Shown here piece by piece: positions 1 to 8,313 of a stretch of 64,000 nucleotides of DNA. The translations under genes and the position numbers were made by a program. Every line of letters begins with the position of its first letter. The stretch's first letter is position 1. The notes below the pieces were generated by a model. That model did not search any database. It had not been told where the DNA came from and saw nothing but the letters and a program-made list of their open reading frames with translations. This DNA comes from Lachnoclostridium sp. An138. GTDB taxonomy: Bacteria; Bacillota; Clostridia; Lachnospirales; Lachnospiraceae. The stretch is from NCBI RefSeq assembly GCF_002160765.1, contig NZ_NFLF01000002.1, forward strand, positions 62,001 to 126,000, in the 5' to 3' direction.

Positions 1-391
1 AGCCCTTCCGGCACCGCTCCTGAAAGGCTTCCCTGCTTTCCCCGCCGGGAAAAGGCAGAGTCCCTCCGCTGTCAATCCAGGCCTGATACGCCGTATTTCC
101 GGAAAGCTCTTTATAATTCTTATTTTCAAACGCTCCGAAATCACATTCCCGCAAATCCGGGACAAGCTTCACCGGAATTTCCGGAAACAGAATCTCCGCT
201 GTCTGCACGCAGCGCTTCAGCGGGCTTGCGTAGACCACATCCGGGCGCGCGGCCGCAAAATCTCTGCCGGCCTTCAGCCGTTTCAGAGCCTCGCGTCCTT
301 CCTCGCAAAGTTCCTCATCCGTCGTACCGATATAACGGCCCAGCGTATTTCCGTAAGTCTTTCCGTGCCGGATCAGATACAGCTCAGCCAT
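1..391 (-). CDS. cobC: Alpha-ribazole phosphatase-like histidine phosphatase, partial
   Basis: This is the N-terminal 130 residues of a phosphoglycerate mutase-type histidine phosphatase; the gene runs off the left edge of the window. The start reads MAELYLIRHGKT, with the RHG motif that carries the phosphorylated histidine, and YASPLKRCVQTA and LRECDFGAFE follow as in CobC. By family, CobC removes the 5'-phosphate from alpha-ribazole phosphate or adenosylcobalamin phosphate, the last step of nucleotide-loop assembly. The start codon overlaps the stop of the preceding cobU-like gene by 8 bases, so it belongs to the cobalamin operon. The phosphatase family is broad, so the cobalamin role rests largely on this context. 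Confidence 0.85.
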   Translation of the reverse strand, partial: MAELYLIRHGKTYGNTLGRYIGTTDEELCEEGREALKRLKAGRDFAAARPDVVYASPLKRCVQTAEILFPEIPVKLVPDLRECDFGAFENKNYKELSGNTAYQAWIDSGGTLPFPGGESREAFQERCRKG

Positions 392-770
392 GCTTGATCA
401 CCATCCCGATCCCGCAGACCACCCGGTGCACTTCCTCTGCCTCCGCGGCCAGGCGGCAGCAGAGACGGCCTGTGGCCTCCCGCCATTCCCGGTCAAAGGC
501 TTCCACAGGCACCACGCCGCTTCCCAGCTCATTGCACAGAAGGATGACCGACGGATTTTTCTGTAAGATCCGCTCTGCCATTCCCCCTATGTCCCGGCCT
601 TCTTTCAGGTTTCTGCGCACAAATTCATGCAGGTGAAAGACGGCCTTCGCCTGACACAGTTCTTCCTCCCCGCAGCAGGCGCCGTCCACAAACTCTTCCT
701 CTTTCAGGCCAAAGGTCTTTTTGGCATATTCCTTTTTCCCCTGAAACGCTCCTCCGATAATCAGTATCAT
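384..770 (-). CDS. Short CobU-like protein, second copy in the operon
   Basis: A 128-residue protein related to the adenosylcobinamide kinase/guanylyltransferase CobU. It keeps a P-loop-like GGAFQGKKEYA at residues 6-16, a middle NELGSGVVP and a C-terminal EVHRVVCGIG, all as in CobU. It lacks the segment after the P-loop that holds the guanylylated histidine (RHRKLR in the full-length copy at 1541-2077), and its P-loop departs from GxxxxGKS. CobU is normally about 180 residues. It may be a kinase-only or regulatory form, but activity cannot be judged from sequence. The start has a good AGGAG site six bases upstream. It lies 9 bases after cobS and overlaps cobC by 8 bases. Confidence 0.75.
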   Translation of the reverse strand: MILIIGGAFQGKKEYAKKTFGLKEEEFVDGACCGEEELCQAKAVFHLHEFVRRNLKEGRDIGGMAERILQKNPSVILLCNELGSGVVPVEAFDREWREATGRLCCRLAAEAEEVHRVVCGIGMVIKHG

Positions 771-779
771 GATTTTCTC

Positions 780-1544
780 CTATATTCTTCCCGCGATAAA
801 GACGCAGGCCGCCATCACAAGCTCGCACATCTGCACAAAAAAGCCTGCCAGGTCTCCTGTAATGCCCCCAAACTGCTTCATGGACATGCGGAAATATCCG
901 AAAAACACCAGCCAGCCGCCCACCACAGCCGCCGTCCCAAGCTTCGGGTCCAGAACGCACATCCAGCCCGCCGCCAGAAAGAGCAGCACATACAGGCAGA
1001 ACATGACAATCCGCTCCTGAACCGCATCAGAAAACATGGCCAGCGTCCCTGTCTTCTTCGCGCAGGGAAAAGAGGCTACGCCCAGCCCGCTCATGGCCCG
1101 GGACAGCACAAAACCGCCCGCCAGCACAAGAACTTCTTTCCGATCCAGCTCGCTCCAGACCCCGAAAGCCGCCAGAAAATAGCAGCAGGCCGTGATCACC
1201 GCAAAGGCTCCCGCATGGGAATCTTTCAGGATCTCCAGCTTGCGCTCCCTGGGCTGATAGGAGGAAAGAGCGTCCGCCGTATCCAGAAGACCGTCCAGAT
1301 GGATGCCTCCGGTGACCGCCACCGGAATCAGCACATAGACGGCGCTTTTCAGAATCTCTCCTGCCTGCAGGCGCTCCGAGAGCCACGCCCAGCCCACGGT
1401 CAGCGCTCCGATGACAATTCCGATCAGCGGAAAGAAGCACATCATATAGCGCATGTTTTCCTTTTCCCAGTCCGCCCCTGGCATGGGAATTTTCGAGTAC
1501 ATTGCAAATGCAATTTTAAAGCTGTTCCAAAGCCGTTTCATCAT
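780..1544 (-). CDS. cobS: Adenosylcobinamide-GDP ribazoletransferase CobS
   Basis: A 254-residue integral membrane protein that joins adenosylcobinamide-GDP to alpha-ribazole (phosphate), giving cobalamin (phosphate). The family signature HLDGLLDTADAL lies near residue 92, followed by the acidic SHAGAFA loop, and at least five hydrophobic helices follow. Length matches the usual 245-260. The start ATG overlaps the cobU stop as ATGA, with AAAGGA upstream; a second ATG directly after it is an equally possible start. Its neighbours on both sides are CobU-type proteins, which make its GDP-activated substrate, so the order fits direct hand-over in the pathway. Confidence 0.95.
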   Translation of the reverse strand: MMKRLWNSFKIAFAMYSKIPMPGADWEKENMRYMMCFFPLIGIVIGALTVGWAWLSERLQAGEILKSAVYVLIPVAVTGGIHLDGLLDTADALSSYQPRERKLEILKDSHAGAFAVITACCYFLAAFGVWSELDRKEVLVLAGGFVLSRAMSGLGVASFPCAKKTGTLAMFSDAVQERIVMFCLYVLLFLAAGWMCVLDPKLGTAAVVGGWLVFFGYFRMSMKQFGGITGDLAGFFVQMCELVMAACVFIAGRI

Positions 1545-2077
1545 TTACTTCCTTTACTTTTCAGCTGCAGAGGAATCCCGCATACCACTTCCGCCACCTG
1601 GTCTGCCAGAAATGCCAGTTCCCGGTTGATATGTCCCAGCCGTTCCTGATACAGCGCTGTTACTTCATCATATGTAATTCCGTCAGAAAAGATATCGTTG
1701 GTGACGATGACCAGGTGGGCGCTTTTCTCCAGGAGCGCTTTCACACCGGAAAGAACTCTTTCTTCGGTCCCCTCCCCGGCCCCTTCTGTCTCAAACATCT
1801 CATTGGCCGTCAGATTGGACAGGCACTCCAGCAGGACCACGCCTCTTTCCGGAAGCTCCTGATTCTCCAGATTCACATAACATTCTATGGTCTCAAAGCC
1901 TTTGCCGGCTCTGAGCTTTCTGTGGCGCTCCACCCTTCGTTTTCCCTCTTCGCCAAAGGGACGCATGGTCGCAATATAATAAAGGGGAAGCCCCTCTTCT
2001 TTTGCAAGCCTGACGGCTGTGTTTTCCGCATATTCGGATTTGCCGCTTCCGCTTCCTCCCGTAACCACTGTCAGCAT
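1541..2077 (-). CDS. cobU: Adenosylcobinamide kinase/guanylyltransferase CobU
   Basis: A 178-residue bifunctional enzyme that phosphorylates adenosylcobinamide and transfers GMP to it. The P-loop GGSGSGKS is at residues 7-14, and the RHRKLR segment with the guanylylated histidine lies at about residue 55. LLECLSNLTANE follows, and the end reads QVAEVVCGIPLQL. I chose the start MLTVV because GGGGAAAG precedes it and the ATG overlaps the cbiA stop by 7 bases; an upstream in-frame ATG at 2092 has no ribosome binding site. It is the complete counterpart of the shortened copy at 384-770. Confidence 0.94.
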   Translation of the reverse strand: MLTVVTGGSGSGKSEYAENTAVRLAKEEGLPLYYIATMRPFGEEGKRRVERHRKLRAGKGFETIECYVNLENQELPERGVVLLECLSNLTANEMFETEGAGEGTEERVLSGVKALLEKSAHLVIVTNDIFSDGITYDEVTALYQERLGHINRELAFLADQVAEVVCGIPLQLKSKGSK

Positions 2078-3435
2078 CGTCTTTCCCCGCATTTTTTCAG
2101 AAAATTCCAGGCCGCGTCCGGATTGGACCAGAAAAACAGGTGCGGGAAACCGGCGTACAGAGTTTCCGTGCCGTGTACACAGCTCCAGCTCCGTTTCCGC
2201 AGAGGTTTCTTCGCTTCCATGGCGTCCCCGCAGCTTTCACTCTCCCAGTAATGGAATTCATGGCCGCGAATCTGGCCGCCCCGGGGCAGCAGAAGCTGAG
2301 TCCTCTCAGCCGTCAGCGTAATATAACCAAACCGGGACAGCTTCCCGGTCCGGTAAGCCTCCGCGTCCAGCACGCCTGCCATCGGATACTTCTGTCCATC
2401 CTCTCCCTCCAGCGTTCTGTGAAGATAGAGAAAGCCGCCGCATTCCGCGATGCAGGGCAGGCCGCCCTCCACAGCCTCCCGGATCTCTTTCCTCATGGAA
2501 CTGTTCGCGGCGAGAGCCGCCGCATGAAGCTCCGGATAGCCGCCGCTTAAGATCAGGCCCTGCAGACCCTCCGGCAGCCGGCTGTCTGAAAGAGGAGAAA
2601 AGGGAACCAGCTCTGCTCCCATCTCTTCCAGCATCCGCAGATTGTCCCGGTAAGTAAAGCAGAACGCCTCGTCCCGGGCCACGCCTACTTTAATCCTTTC
2701 TCCCTCCGGCAGCGCCGGAAGCTCCGGCTTTTCAAACGGAAGCTCCGGGGCCCCTTCTGCCATTTGAATGAGGGCATCCAGATCGATGGTCTTTTCCAGA
2801 AGAGCAGAAAGCTCATTCAGCTTTTCCTTCAGACGCTCGATTTCCCCAGGCAGCACCAGCCCCAGATGCCGGCTTTCCAGCACAAGATTGTCAGCTTTTG
2901 GCACATAACCCAGCACCCTGACCGGCAGTTTTTCTTCTATTTCCTTTTTCAAATCTCTGTAAAGGGCTTCCGGCATCTGATTCAGAATCACGCCCTGAAT
3001 GTGCCTTTCCTTCTCATATTCCAGAAAGCCCTTCACCAGCGGAACTGCAGACATGCTCATTCCCCGGCAGTTTACAATCAGCACCACCGGCGCCTCCAGA
3101 GCCAGAGCCACATCAGAAGAACTGGCCTTTTCCGAGATTCCCCCCAGACCGTCATAATATCCCATGACACCCTCTATGACCGACAGGTCCGCTTCCGAAG
3201 CTGCCTCCCCGAACAGATAGCGGGTCGTGGCATAATCCGTAAAAAAAGTGTCCAGATTGCCGGAGCGGGTACCGATCACCCGGCTGTGAAACATGGGATC
3301 AATATAATCCGGACCGCATTTAAAGGAAGCCACCCTGTAACCCCGGTTCACAAGCGCCTGCAGAATTCCGCAGGTAATCAGCGTCTTACCGCTTCCGCTG
3401 GCAGGAGCCGCCAGCATGATTCTGGGAAGCTTCAT
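2071..3435 (-). CDS. cbiA: Cobyrinate a,c-diamide synthase CbiA
   Basis: A 454-residue glutamine- and ATP-dependent amidase that converts cob(II)yrinate to its a,c-diamide. The N-terminal dethiobiotin synthase-like ATPase shows the P-loop APASGSGKT at residues 10-18 and the FKCGPDYIDPMFH segment. The C-terminal class I glutamine amidotransferase domain has LSGGYPELHA and the catalytic cysteine in AECGGFLYL at residue 332. Length is normal for CbiA. The start has GGGGGAGG six bases upstream, inside the end of the cbiJET gene, which ends one base before it. Downstream it overlaps cobU. Confidence 0.95.
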   Translation of the reverse strand: MKLPRIMLAAPASGSGKTLITCGILQALVNRGYRVASFKCGPDYIDPMFHSRVIGTRSGNLDTFFTDYATTRYLFGEAASEADLSVIEGVMGYYDGLGGISEKASSSDVALALEAPVVLIVNCRGMSMSAVPLVKGFLEYEKERHIQGVILNQMPEALYRDLKKEIEEKLPVRVLGYVPKADNLVLESRHLGLVLPGEIERLKEKLNELSALLEKTIDLDALIQMAEGAPELPFEKPELPALPEGERIKVGVARDEAFCFTYRDNLRMLEEMGAELVPFSPLSDSRLPEGLQGLILSGGYPELHAAALAANSSMRKEIREAVEGGLPCIAECGGFLYLHRTLEGEDGQKYPMAGVLDAEAYRTGKLSRFGYITLTAERTQLLLPRGGQIRGHEFHYWESESCGDAMEAKKPLRKRSWSCVHGTETLYAGFPHLFFWSNPDAAWNFLKKCGERRC

Positions 3436-3436
3436 G

Positions 3437-5590
3437 TCAGTCCTCCCCCTTTCCCTGGCAGGAGAAAATGTATACAGGATTCTGGCCCATCATCATCTGA
3501 TACGGACCCACCTTCTTCGATTTCGAAACCTGAATCTGCGTAATTTCCACATTTTCAAAGGGAAGCTCTTTCAGGCAGGCGTTCGCTTCTCCCACCGTCT
3601 CCAGCGTAATTGCATTGAGCACCACCCGTACTTTCGGATTCTTCCCAAGCACAAACGCAAGTATTTCCTTCAGATTTCCTGACGAACCTCCGATAAATAC
3701 ATGGGTCGGAGCGGGCAGATCTTCCAGGGCTTCCGGCGCCGTTCCCTCCACCACATGGACATTCGGCGTGCCGAATGTCCGGCAGTTCTCCTCTATCAGC
3801 GCCGCTGCCTCCGGTTTTTTCTCGACAGCCCAGACCTGGCCCTCAAAGGCCCGCAGAGCCATCTCCACGGTCACAGAGCCTGTCCCGGCTCCCACATCCC
3901 AGGCAACCGAATCCTCCTGAAGCCGAAGCTTCTCCACCGAAAGCCCCCGGACCTCGCTCTTGGTCATAGGCGCGCTGCCCCTTAAAAATTCCTCGTCGGG
4001 AATACAGCCACGGATCTCTTTCTGAAAATCCGGATTCTCAATCAGGGCCACGCAGAGTCCGTCAAAGGTCTGGCCTTTCAGCTCCTCCGGCGTTCCTTCC
4101 GTAATGCGTTCATCCGGATAATGAAGCCGCTCGCCGATATACAGTTTTACGCCCGGCAGGCCGTATTTCAGAAGCTTATCACAAAGGGATTCCACCGTGT
4201 CCCGGCCGCCCAGCAGGGTAAACGTCCGAAAATGCATGCGGACCGCCGCGGTCAGGTTCTGCTCCCGTCCGTGGACGCTCATCAGCTTCACGTCCTCCCA
4301 GGCCATTTTCAGCCTGCTGCAGAAATAGGCCACGGAGGAAATGCCCGGCATCAGTTCTGTCTCAATCCCTTCCGCCTCAAAGACCGCGGTCAGCCTCTTC
4401 GCTCCGCTGTAAAAGCCCACATCTCCAGACAGGGCCACCGCAATACGGACATACTGGGGATGTTCCTTTATAAACCCAAGCATTTTCGCCGGATCATAGG
4501 CGTCAAACAGCGGTTTCCCCCAGTCCCGGAAGCTGTCCAGCATCCGTCCGGAACCGAGAATACAGTCCGCCTTCCGAAATGTCTCAAATGCTTCCCGGGT
4601 CATATTTTCCGGAACGCCCATCCCGATGCCAATTAAAAACGCTCTGCGGCCGCCTGCGGAATCCGTCCCTTCCTTTGGAAACTCCTCCTTTGAAGTTCCC
4701 GTCTCATACGCCGGGAACTCCGGCCCTCTCTCCAGGGCAAACTGCTCCTTCAGAAAGCGGACTCCTTCCTCCACAGAAAGACCTGCCTGCTCCGGGGGCC
4801 GTCCAATCAGGACCACCTTCACCCCGGCTCTCTCCGCCGCTTCCAGCTTTTCCGGGAAACCTCCTGCCCGGCCGGATTCCTTGGTCACCAGATACCTGGC
4901 CCCAGTCTGATGCAGCATAGCCAGATTCATTTCCATGGAAAAAGGGCCCTGCATACAGATCAGATGCTTTCCGGTAAGCCCCAGCTCCGTACACTGGCGC
5001 ACCACCTCCGGCGTGGCCAGCACCCGCGCAAAGATTCGTTCCTGAAAATCCGGAAGAACCGTAAACTTCGAAAGCTCCTTACTGCCTGTGGTGACCAGAA
5101 CCGGTCCTTCCGTACCGGAAAGCCATTCGACTGCTTCCTCCACACTGTCCACAAGAACTCTGTTTTTCTCCTGATTTATCCACCGGGTCTGCTCTTTTTC
5201 CACAGGCGCCCCGGAGATCTGCTCCGGCGTCCGCTCCAGATTCTCTTTCAAAGCCTGCCCTGCAGAGCTTTCATCTGAAACCGACGGACGAATCAGGCGC
5301 AGATATCTGCAGGAAGCCTCCTGGCATGCCCTGTGAATATTTGCCGAAACGGCCGAGGCATAAGGATGCGTCACATCCAGAACCAGAGGCCGCTCCTCTT
5401 TTTCAAACAGCTCTCTCATCTCTTCCGCTGTCAGCCGTCCCTGGCGCACCTCCAGTCCCGGCTCCGGCTTCATCAGCTCTTTTCCATATTCCGTGGCCAC
5501 GCAGCAGAGCGTGTCCACGCCTTCTGCCGCCAGCCATTCTGCCAGTATCCTTCCCTCTGTCGTCCCTGCAAATACGATTACCTGCTTCAT
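3437..5590 (-). CDS. cbiJET: CbiJ-CbiE-CbiT triple fusion
   Basis: A 717-residue polypeptide with three corrin-ring enzymes in line. Residues 1-285 are a CbiJ/CobK precorrin-6A reductase (FAGTTEGR near the start, DVTHPYA). Residues about 316-525 are CbiE, a methylase (LIGIGMGVPENMT, SGDVGFYSG, LMPGISSVAY). Residues about 532-717 are CbiT, with the SAM-binding DVGAGTGSVT at 565-574. CbiE and CbiT carry out the methylations at C5 and C15 and the decarboxylation; CbiJ reduces the ring between them. The link between CbiJ and CbiE is a charged, low-complexity stretch of about 25 residues. The start MKQVIV has AAAGGA upstream; an earlier ATG at 5614 would overlap cbiG and lacks a site. Confidence 0.95.
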   Translation of the reverse strand: MKQVIVFAGTTEGRILAEWLAAEGVDTLCCVATEYGKELMKPEPGLEVRQGRLTAEEMRELFEKEERPLVLDVTHPYASAVSANIHRACQEASCRYLRLIRPSVSDESSAGQALKENLERTPEQISGAPVEKEQTRWINQEKNRVLVDSVEEAVEWLSGTEGPVLVTTGSKELSKFTVLPDFQERIFARVLATPEVVRQCTELGLTGKHLICMQGPFSMEMNLAMLHQTGARYLVTKESGRAGGFPEKLEAAERAGVKVVLIGRPPEQAGLSVEEGVRFLKEQFALERGPEFPAYETGTSKEEFPKEGTDSAGGRRAFLIGIGMGVPENMTREAFETFRKADCILGSGRMLDSFRDWGKPLFDAYDPAKMLGFIKEHPQYVRIAVALSGDVGFYSGAKRLTAVFEAEGIETELMPGISSVAYFCSRLKMAWEDVKLMSVHGREQNLTAAVRMHFRTFTLLGGRDTVESLCDKLLKYGLPGVKLYIGERLHYPDERITEGTPEELKGQTFDGLCVALIENPDFQKEIRGCIPDEEFLRGSAPMTKSEVRGLSVEKLRLQEDSVAWDVGAGTGSVTVEMALRAFEGQVWAVEKKPEAAALIEENCRTFGTPNVHVVEGTAPEALEDLPAPTHVFIGGSSGNLKEILAFVLGKNPKVRVVLNAITLETVGEANACLKELPFENVEITQIQVSKSKKVGPYQMMMGQNPVYIFSCQGKGED

Positions 5591-5606
5591 TGTCGTCCTT
5601 TCACTC

Positions 5607-6653
5607 TCACTCAAAATTCACCGAATACTTTTCCAGCGCCACTGCCAGCGTCACGCCATCCGACGCTGCCTTGCCCTGCAGAAGCCTCTTACGGCCGGAA
5701 GCTCTTAGCGCACTGCGCTCACATACGCTGCCCACTCCCGTTACCTGCTTCACAAACTCCGATTCCGAAAGTTCTTCCTCATGCTCTGTCTCTGAGAGCT
5801 CCTCCGCCGTGTAGGTCAAAAGAGGTATCTGATACTTCCTGCAGAACTCCAGAAGCCCCGGCTCTTCCTTTTTCAGATCAATGGAAGCTGCCTTCGCAAT
5901 GCTGTGCATGGAAATCTGATCCTGCTCCAGGACGCGTTTTACAAGCGCTTCGATCTTCTCCGCCGGCGTTCCCTTTTTGCAGCCGATTCCAAGAACCGTG
6001 ATCCGCGGAACCAGATGAAGCGTTTTGGGAAAGGGATCGTAGGTCTCGTCCAGAGAAATGCTGATCCCCAGCTCCCCCTTGCTCTGTACCGACAGCTCCG
6101 GTGGAACCGGACCGCAGAACTCAAAATCACTGTACAGACCAATGGTCCTCTGTTCCAGCACGTCCGCCGCTATTGCCTTTGCCAGCTTCAGATTGTCCAG
6201 ATACAGGTTCTCCCGCCTTGCGAAATCATCGACAGAAAAACGTCCTCCCGCATCTGTAGCCGTCGTAATGACCGGCAGGGCTCCAAGCTCTGCCGCGATG
6301 GTACGGGCCAGTTCATTGGCTCCGCCCAGATGTCCCGACAGCAGAGAAATCACAAAATGCCCCTGCTCGTCCATACAGAGCACCGCCGGATCTGAGGCCT
6401 TGCTCTTTACAAAGGGAGCTACGGCCCGGACCGCAATTCCGGCAGCTCCTATAAAAATCAGCCCGTCACACTCCCCAAAGGCCCGTCCAGTCCAGTCACG
6501 CAGAGATTCCTCCACCGGGCAGACTCCCCACTGTGCCGCTTCTTTTCCTTTTCCATACGCCTCACAGCGGTCCCCGCGCTCTTCCATGACTTCTTTGATC
6601 CGGGCCGCATAGCGGCTTCCTGATCTGGTAAATGCAATGACTGCAAGCCTCAT
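5607..6653 (-). CDS. cbiG: Cobalt-precorrin-5A hydrolase CbiG
   Basis: A 348-residue protein that opens the delta-lactone of cobalt-precorrin-5A and releases acetaldehyde, a step specific to the anaerobic pathway. The N-terminal domain has FIGAAGIAVRAVAPFVKSKASDP and the GHLGGANELA segment. The C-terminal domain starts at about residue 216 with VLGIGCKKGTP and includes SIDLKKEEPGLLEF. Length and domain order are those of full CbiG. It starts 2 bases after the cbiD stop and ends 16 bases before the cbiJET start, so translation is probably coupled. Confidence 0.95.
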   Translation of the reverse strand: MRLAVIAFTRSGSRYAARIKEVMEERGDRCEAYGKGKEAAQWGVCPVEESLRDWTGRAFGECDGLIFIGAAGIAVRAVAPFVKSKASDPAVLCMDEQGHFVISLLSGHLGGANELARTIAAELGALPVITTATDAGGRFSVDDFARRENLYLDNLKLAKAIAADVLEQRTIGLYSDFEFCGPVPPELSVQSKGELGISISLDETYDPFPKTLHLVPRITVLGIGCKKGTPAEKIEALVKRVLEQDQISMHSIAKAASIDLKKEEPGLLEFCRKYQIPLLTYTAEELSETEHEEELSESEFVKQVTGVGSVCERSALRASGRKRLLQGKAASDGVTLAVALEKYSVNFE

Positions 6654-6655
6654 CC

Positions 6656-7804
6656 TTACGCACCGCTCCCTTCCAGTTCCTCTTTCAGACAGGCGATCAG
6701 CTTCCGCGCATCCTTCGATTCTCCCAGGGTCCCTTTTGTCTGGGAAAACACCAGGATTCCTTTTTCCAGGCTGTGCCCGCTTCTGTGATCCACATAGAAC
6801 TCCATTTTTTCCAGAAGCCGTTCCATGACGCCCTCCAGCAGCCCGTTTTCTTCTAATATTTCCAGAGCTTCATCCGTAGTAATACAGTTCATCAGAGCCG
6901 CGGCCGTCTCCTGATCCGCACCCAGCACGGCTGCGTGCGCTGTCAGAATCTCCATACGGCTGTCCGCATTCCGGGAATGGGTGTTCATGATTCCTCCGGC
7001 CAGCTTCACCAGCTTGCCGATATGGCCTGCCAGCAGAATCCCCTTCGCACCGTATTCCACAGCAGCGTCAATGGCTTCTCCGAGAAAATTGCTGTATTTC
7101 ACAGAATTCTTCAGAAGCTCCGGATGAAACTCATTCAGATAATCCAGACCGTAATTTCCCGGCACCAGCACCAGATACTTCCGCTCCTGCGCCAACTGCA
7201 TCCTTACATCGATCCGAATCGTCTCAATCAGAGCTTCCTCACTCATGGGCTCCACAATGCCGCTGGTGCCCAGCACAGAGATGCCGCCCACAATCCCCAG
7301 GCGGGGATTGAAGGTCTTCATGGCCAGCGCTTCTCCTCCCGGAATCGAGATCGTCACAGACAGACCGCCCTCGTAACCAAGCTTCCGGCAGATCTCCTCC
7401 ACGTTTTCCCGGATCATCTGCCTGGGAACCTTGTTGATTGCTGCCGCGCCCACGGGCTGTTCCAGCCCGGGCCTTGTCACGCGGCCCACGCCCTCGCCTC
7501 CATCGATCTGCACCCCCGGCTCTTCACTCTTCCGCACCACTGCATAGATCTCCAGTCCATCTGTCACATCCGGATCATCTCCCGCGTCCTTCCGAATTGC
7601 GCAGGAAGCCTCTTCCGCCGTCCACTTCGCCTCCAGCACTTCCAGATCAAGCCTGATTCCTTTCGGGGTCATCAGCTTCACCTCCGGCACCGCCTTTCCG
7701 GTCAGGAGCATGCAGGCCGCGGCCTTGGCGGCCGCGGCCGCGCAGGAACCGGTGGTGTAGCCCATACGCAGTTTTTTATTATTCTTAAAAACATATTTTT
7801 CCAT
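6656..7804 (-). CDS. cbiD: Cobalt-precorrin-5B C1-methyltransferase CbiD
   Basis: A 382-residue SAM-dependent methyltransferase acting at C1 of the corrin ring in the oxygen-independent route. The N-terminus holds the CbiD hallmark MGYTTGSCAAAAAKAA, followed by KDAGDDPDVTDG and GGEGVGRVTRPGL. The ATG at 7804 is preceded by AAAGGA; an in-frame TTG nine bases upstream is less likely. It is the first gene after a 505-base gap full of inverted repeats. Its expression may therefore depend on read-through of that gap from cobT, since no promoter was recognised there. Confidence 0.95.
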   Translation of the reverse strand: MEKYVFKNNKKLRMGYTTGSCAAAAAKAAACMLLTGKAVPEVKLMTPKGIRLDLEVLEAKWTAEEASCAIRKDAGDDPDVTDGLEIYAVVRKSEEPGVQIDGGEGVGRVTRPGLEQPVGAAAINKVPRQMIRENVEEICRKLGYEGGLSVTISIPGGEALAMKTFNPRLGIVGGISVLGTSGIVEPMSEEALIETIRIDVRMQLAQERKYLVLVPGNYGLDYLNEFHPELLKNSVKYSNFLGEAIDAAVEYGAKGILLAGHIGKLVKLAGGIMNTHSRNADSRMEILTAHAAVLGADQETAAALMNCITTDEALEILEENGLLEGVMERLLEKMEFYVDHRSGHSLEKGILVFSQTKGTLGESKDARKLIACLKEELEGSGA

Positions 7805-7841
7805 ACAACGCAATCCTTTCTCTCAGGACCTCGCTTGAGAG

Positions 7842-8279
7842 CCCCTCGGACGCAGCGGATGTATGCCGGTCCCTTCCCCTCAGGGACTCGCTCCCGCTCC
7901 CCTCGGACGCAGCGGATACATAAGACGCCCGGGGAAAACCGCCCCGGCCGTCTAAGTACCGGCGTCCTCAGAGGGTCCCTGAGGGGAAGGGACCGGCTCC
8001 GTGTCGTCTCCCCGGAAGGTATGACCACACCGTCTCCTGATACCATTCTCTCTGTTACCCCGATTGATAAAAGCACACTCGTTTCCGCCTGCTCTTGCCG
8101 GGGAGTTTCCTTTCCGCCCCTGTACTGTTTATGGTCTGAAACGGCAGGACGCTCTCCTCCGGCTTGCGGCAGGCCCAAGGTAACTGCGGTCTCTGGTAAA
8201 ACCCTGTGAGAACGCCGGTGCTTAGGCGGCCGGGGCGGGTTTTCCCCGGGCGCCTTACGCATCCGCTGCGTTCGAGCGG
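7842..8279. repeat. Inverted-repeat mosaic between cobT and cbiD
   Basis: The 505-base gap contains no convincing gene. The 19-mer cccctcggacgcagcggat occurs at 7842-7860 and again at 7899-7917; a diverged inverted copy is at 8261-8279. A longer block, about 7888-7967, is repeated inverted at about 8210-8290 with roughly 85 percent identity by eye. Each copy folds a GC-rich hairpin, whose stem is AGACG/CGTCT in one copy and AGGCG/CGCCT in the other. A further 21-base hairpin at 7868-7888 recurs inverted at 7974-7994. It could be an mRNA-stabilising or attenuating structure, or a decayed palindromic mobile repeat. Confidence 0.8.
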
Positions 8280-8313
8280 AGCGCGAGCGTGTTTTGACAG
8301 AGACCGCAGTTAC
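8180..8313. repeat. Inverted repeat that includes the cobT stop codon
   Basis: The arm at 8180-8195 is the exact reverse complement of 8298-8313 (16 bases). Allowing two mismatches, pairing extends to 8202 and 8291, about 23 base pairs. The right arm contains the last codons and TAA of cobT. The enclosed 88 bases hold one copy of the GC-rich hairpin of the neighbouring mosaic. On the cobT transcript this forms a large stem-loop directly at the end of the gene. No U tract follows, so it is not a plain terminator. Confidence 0.8.

Noticed and set aside
7842-7917. Start of a CRISPR-like array (19-base repeat twice, 57-base period)
   Set aside because: Only two direct copies, the third is inverted and diverged, the repeats are short, and no cas genes are near.
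8000-8180. Possible second cobalamin riboswitch in the cobT-cbiD gap (TCAGGAGAC resembles part of a B12 box)
   Set aside because: The other core elements (GGTG...CC region, CACTG, complete B12 box with CCTGC) are missing.
7702-8262. Long minus-strand open frame of 186 codons across the cobT-cbiD gap
   Set aside because: It is Arg/Pro-rich, overlaps cbiD in another frame, runs through the inverted repeats and has no binding site or family similarity.
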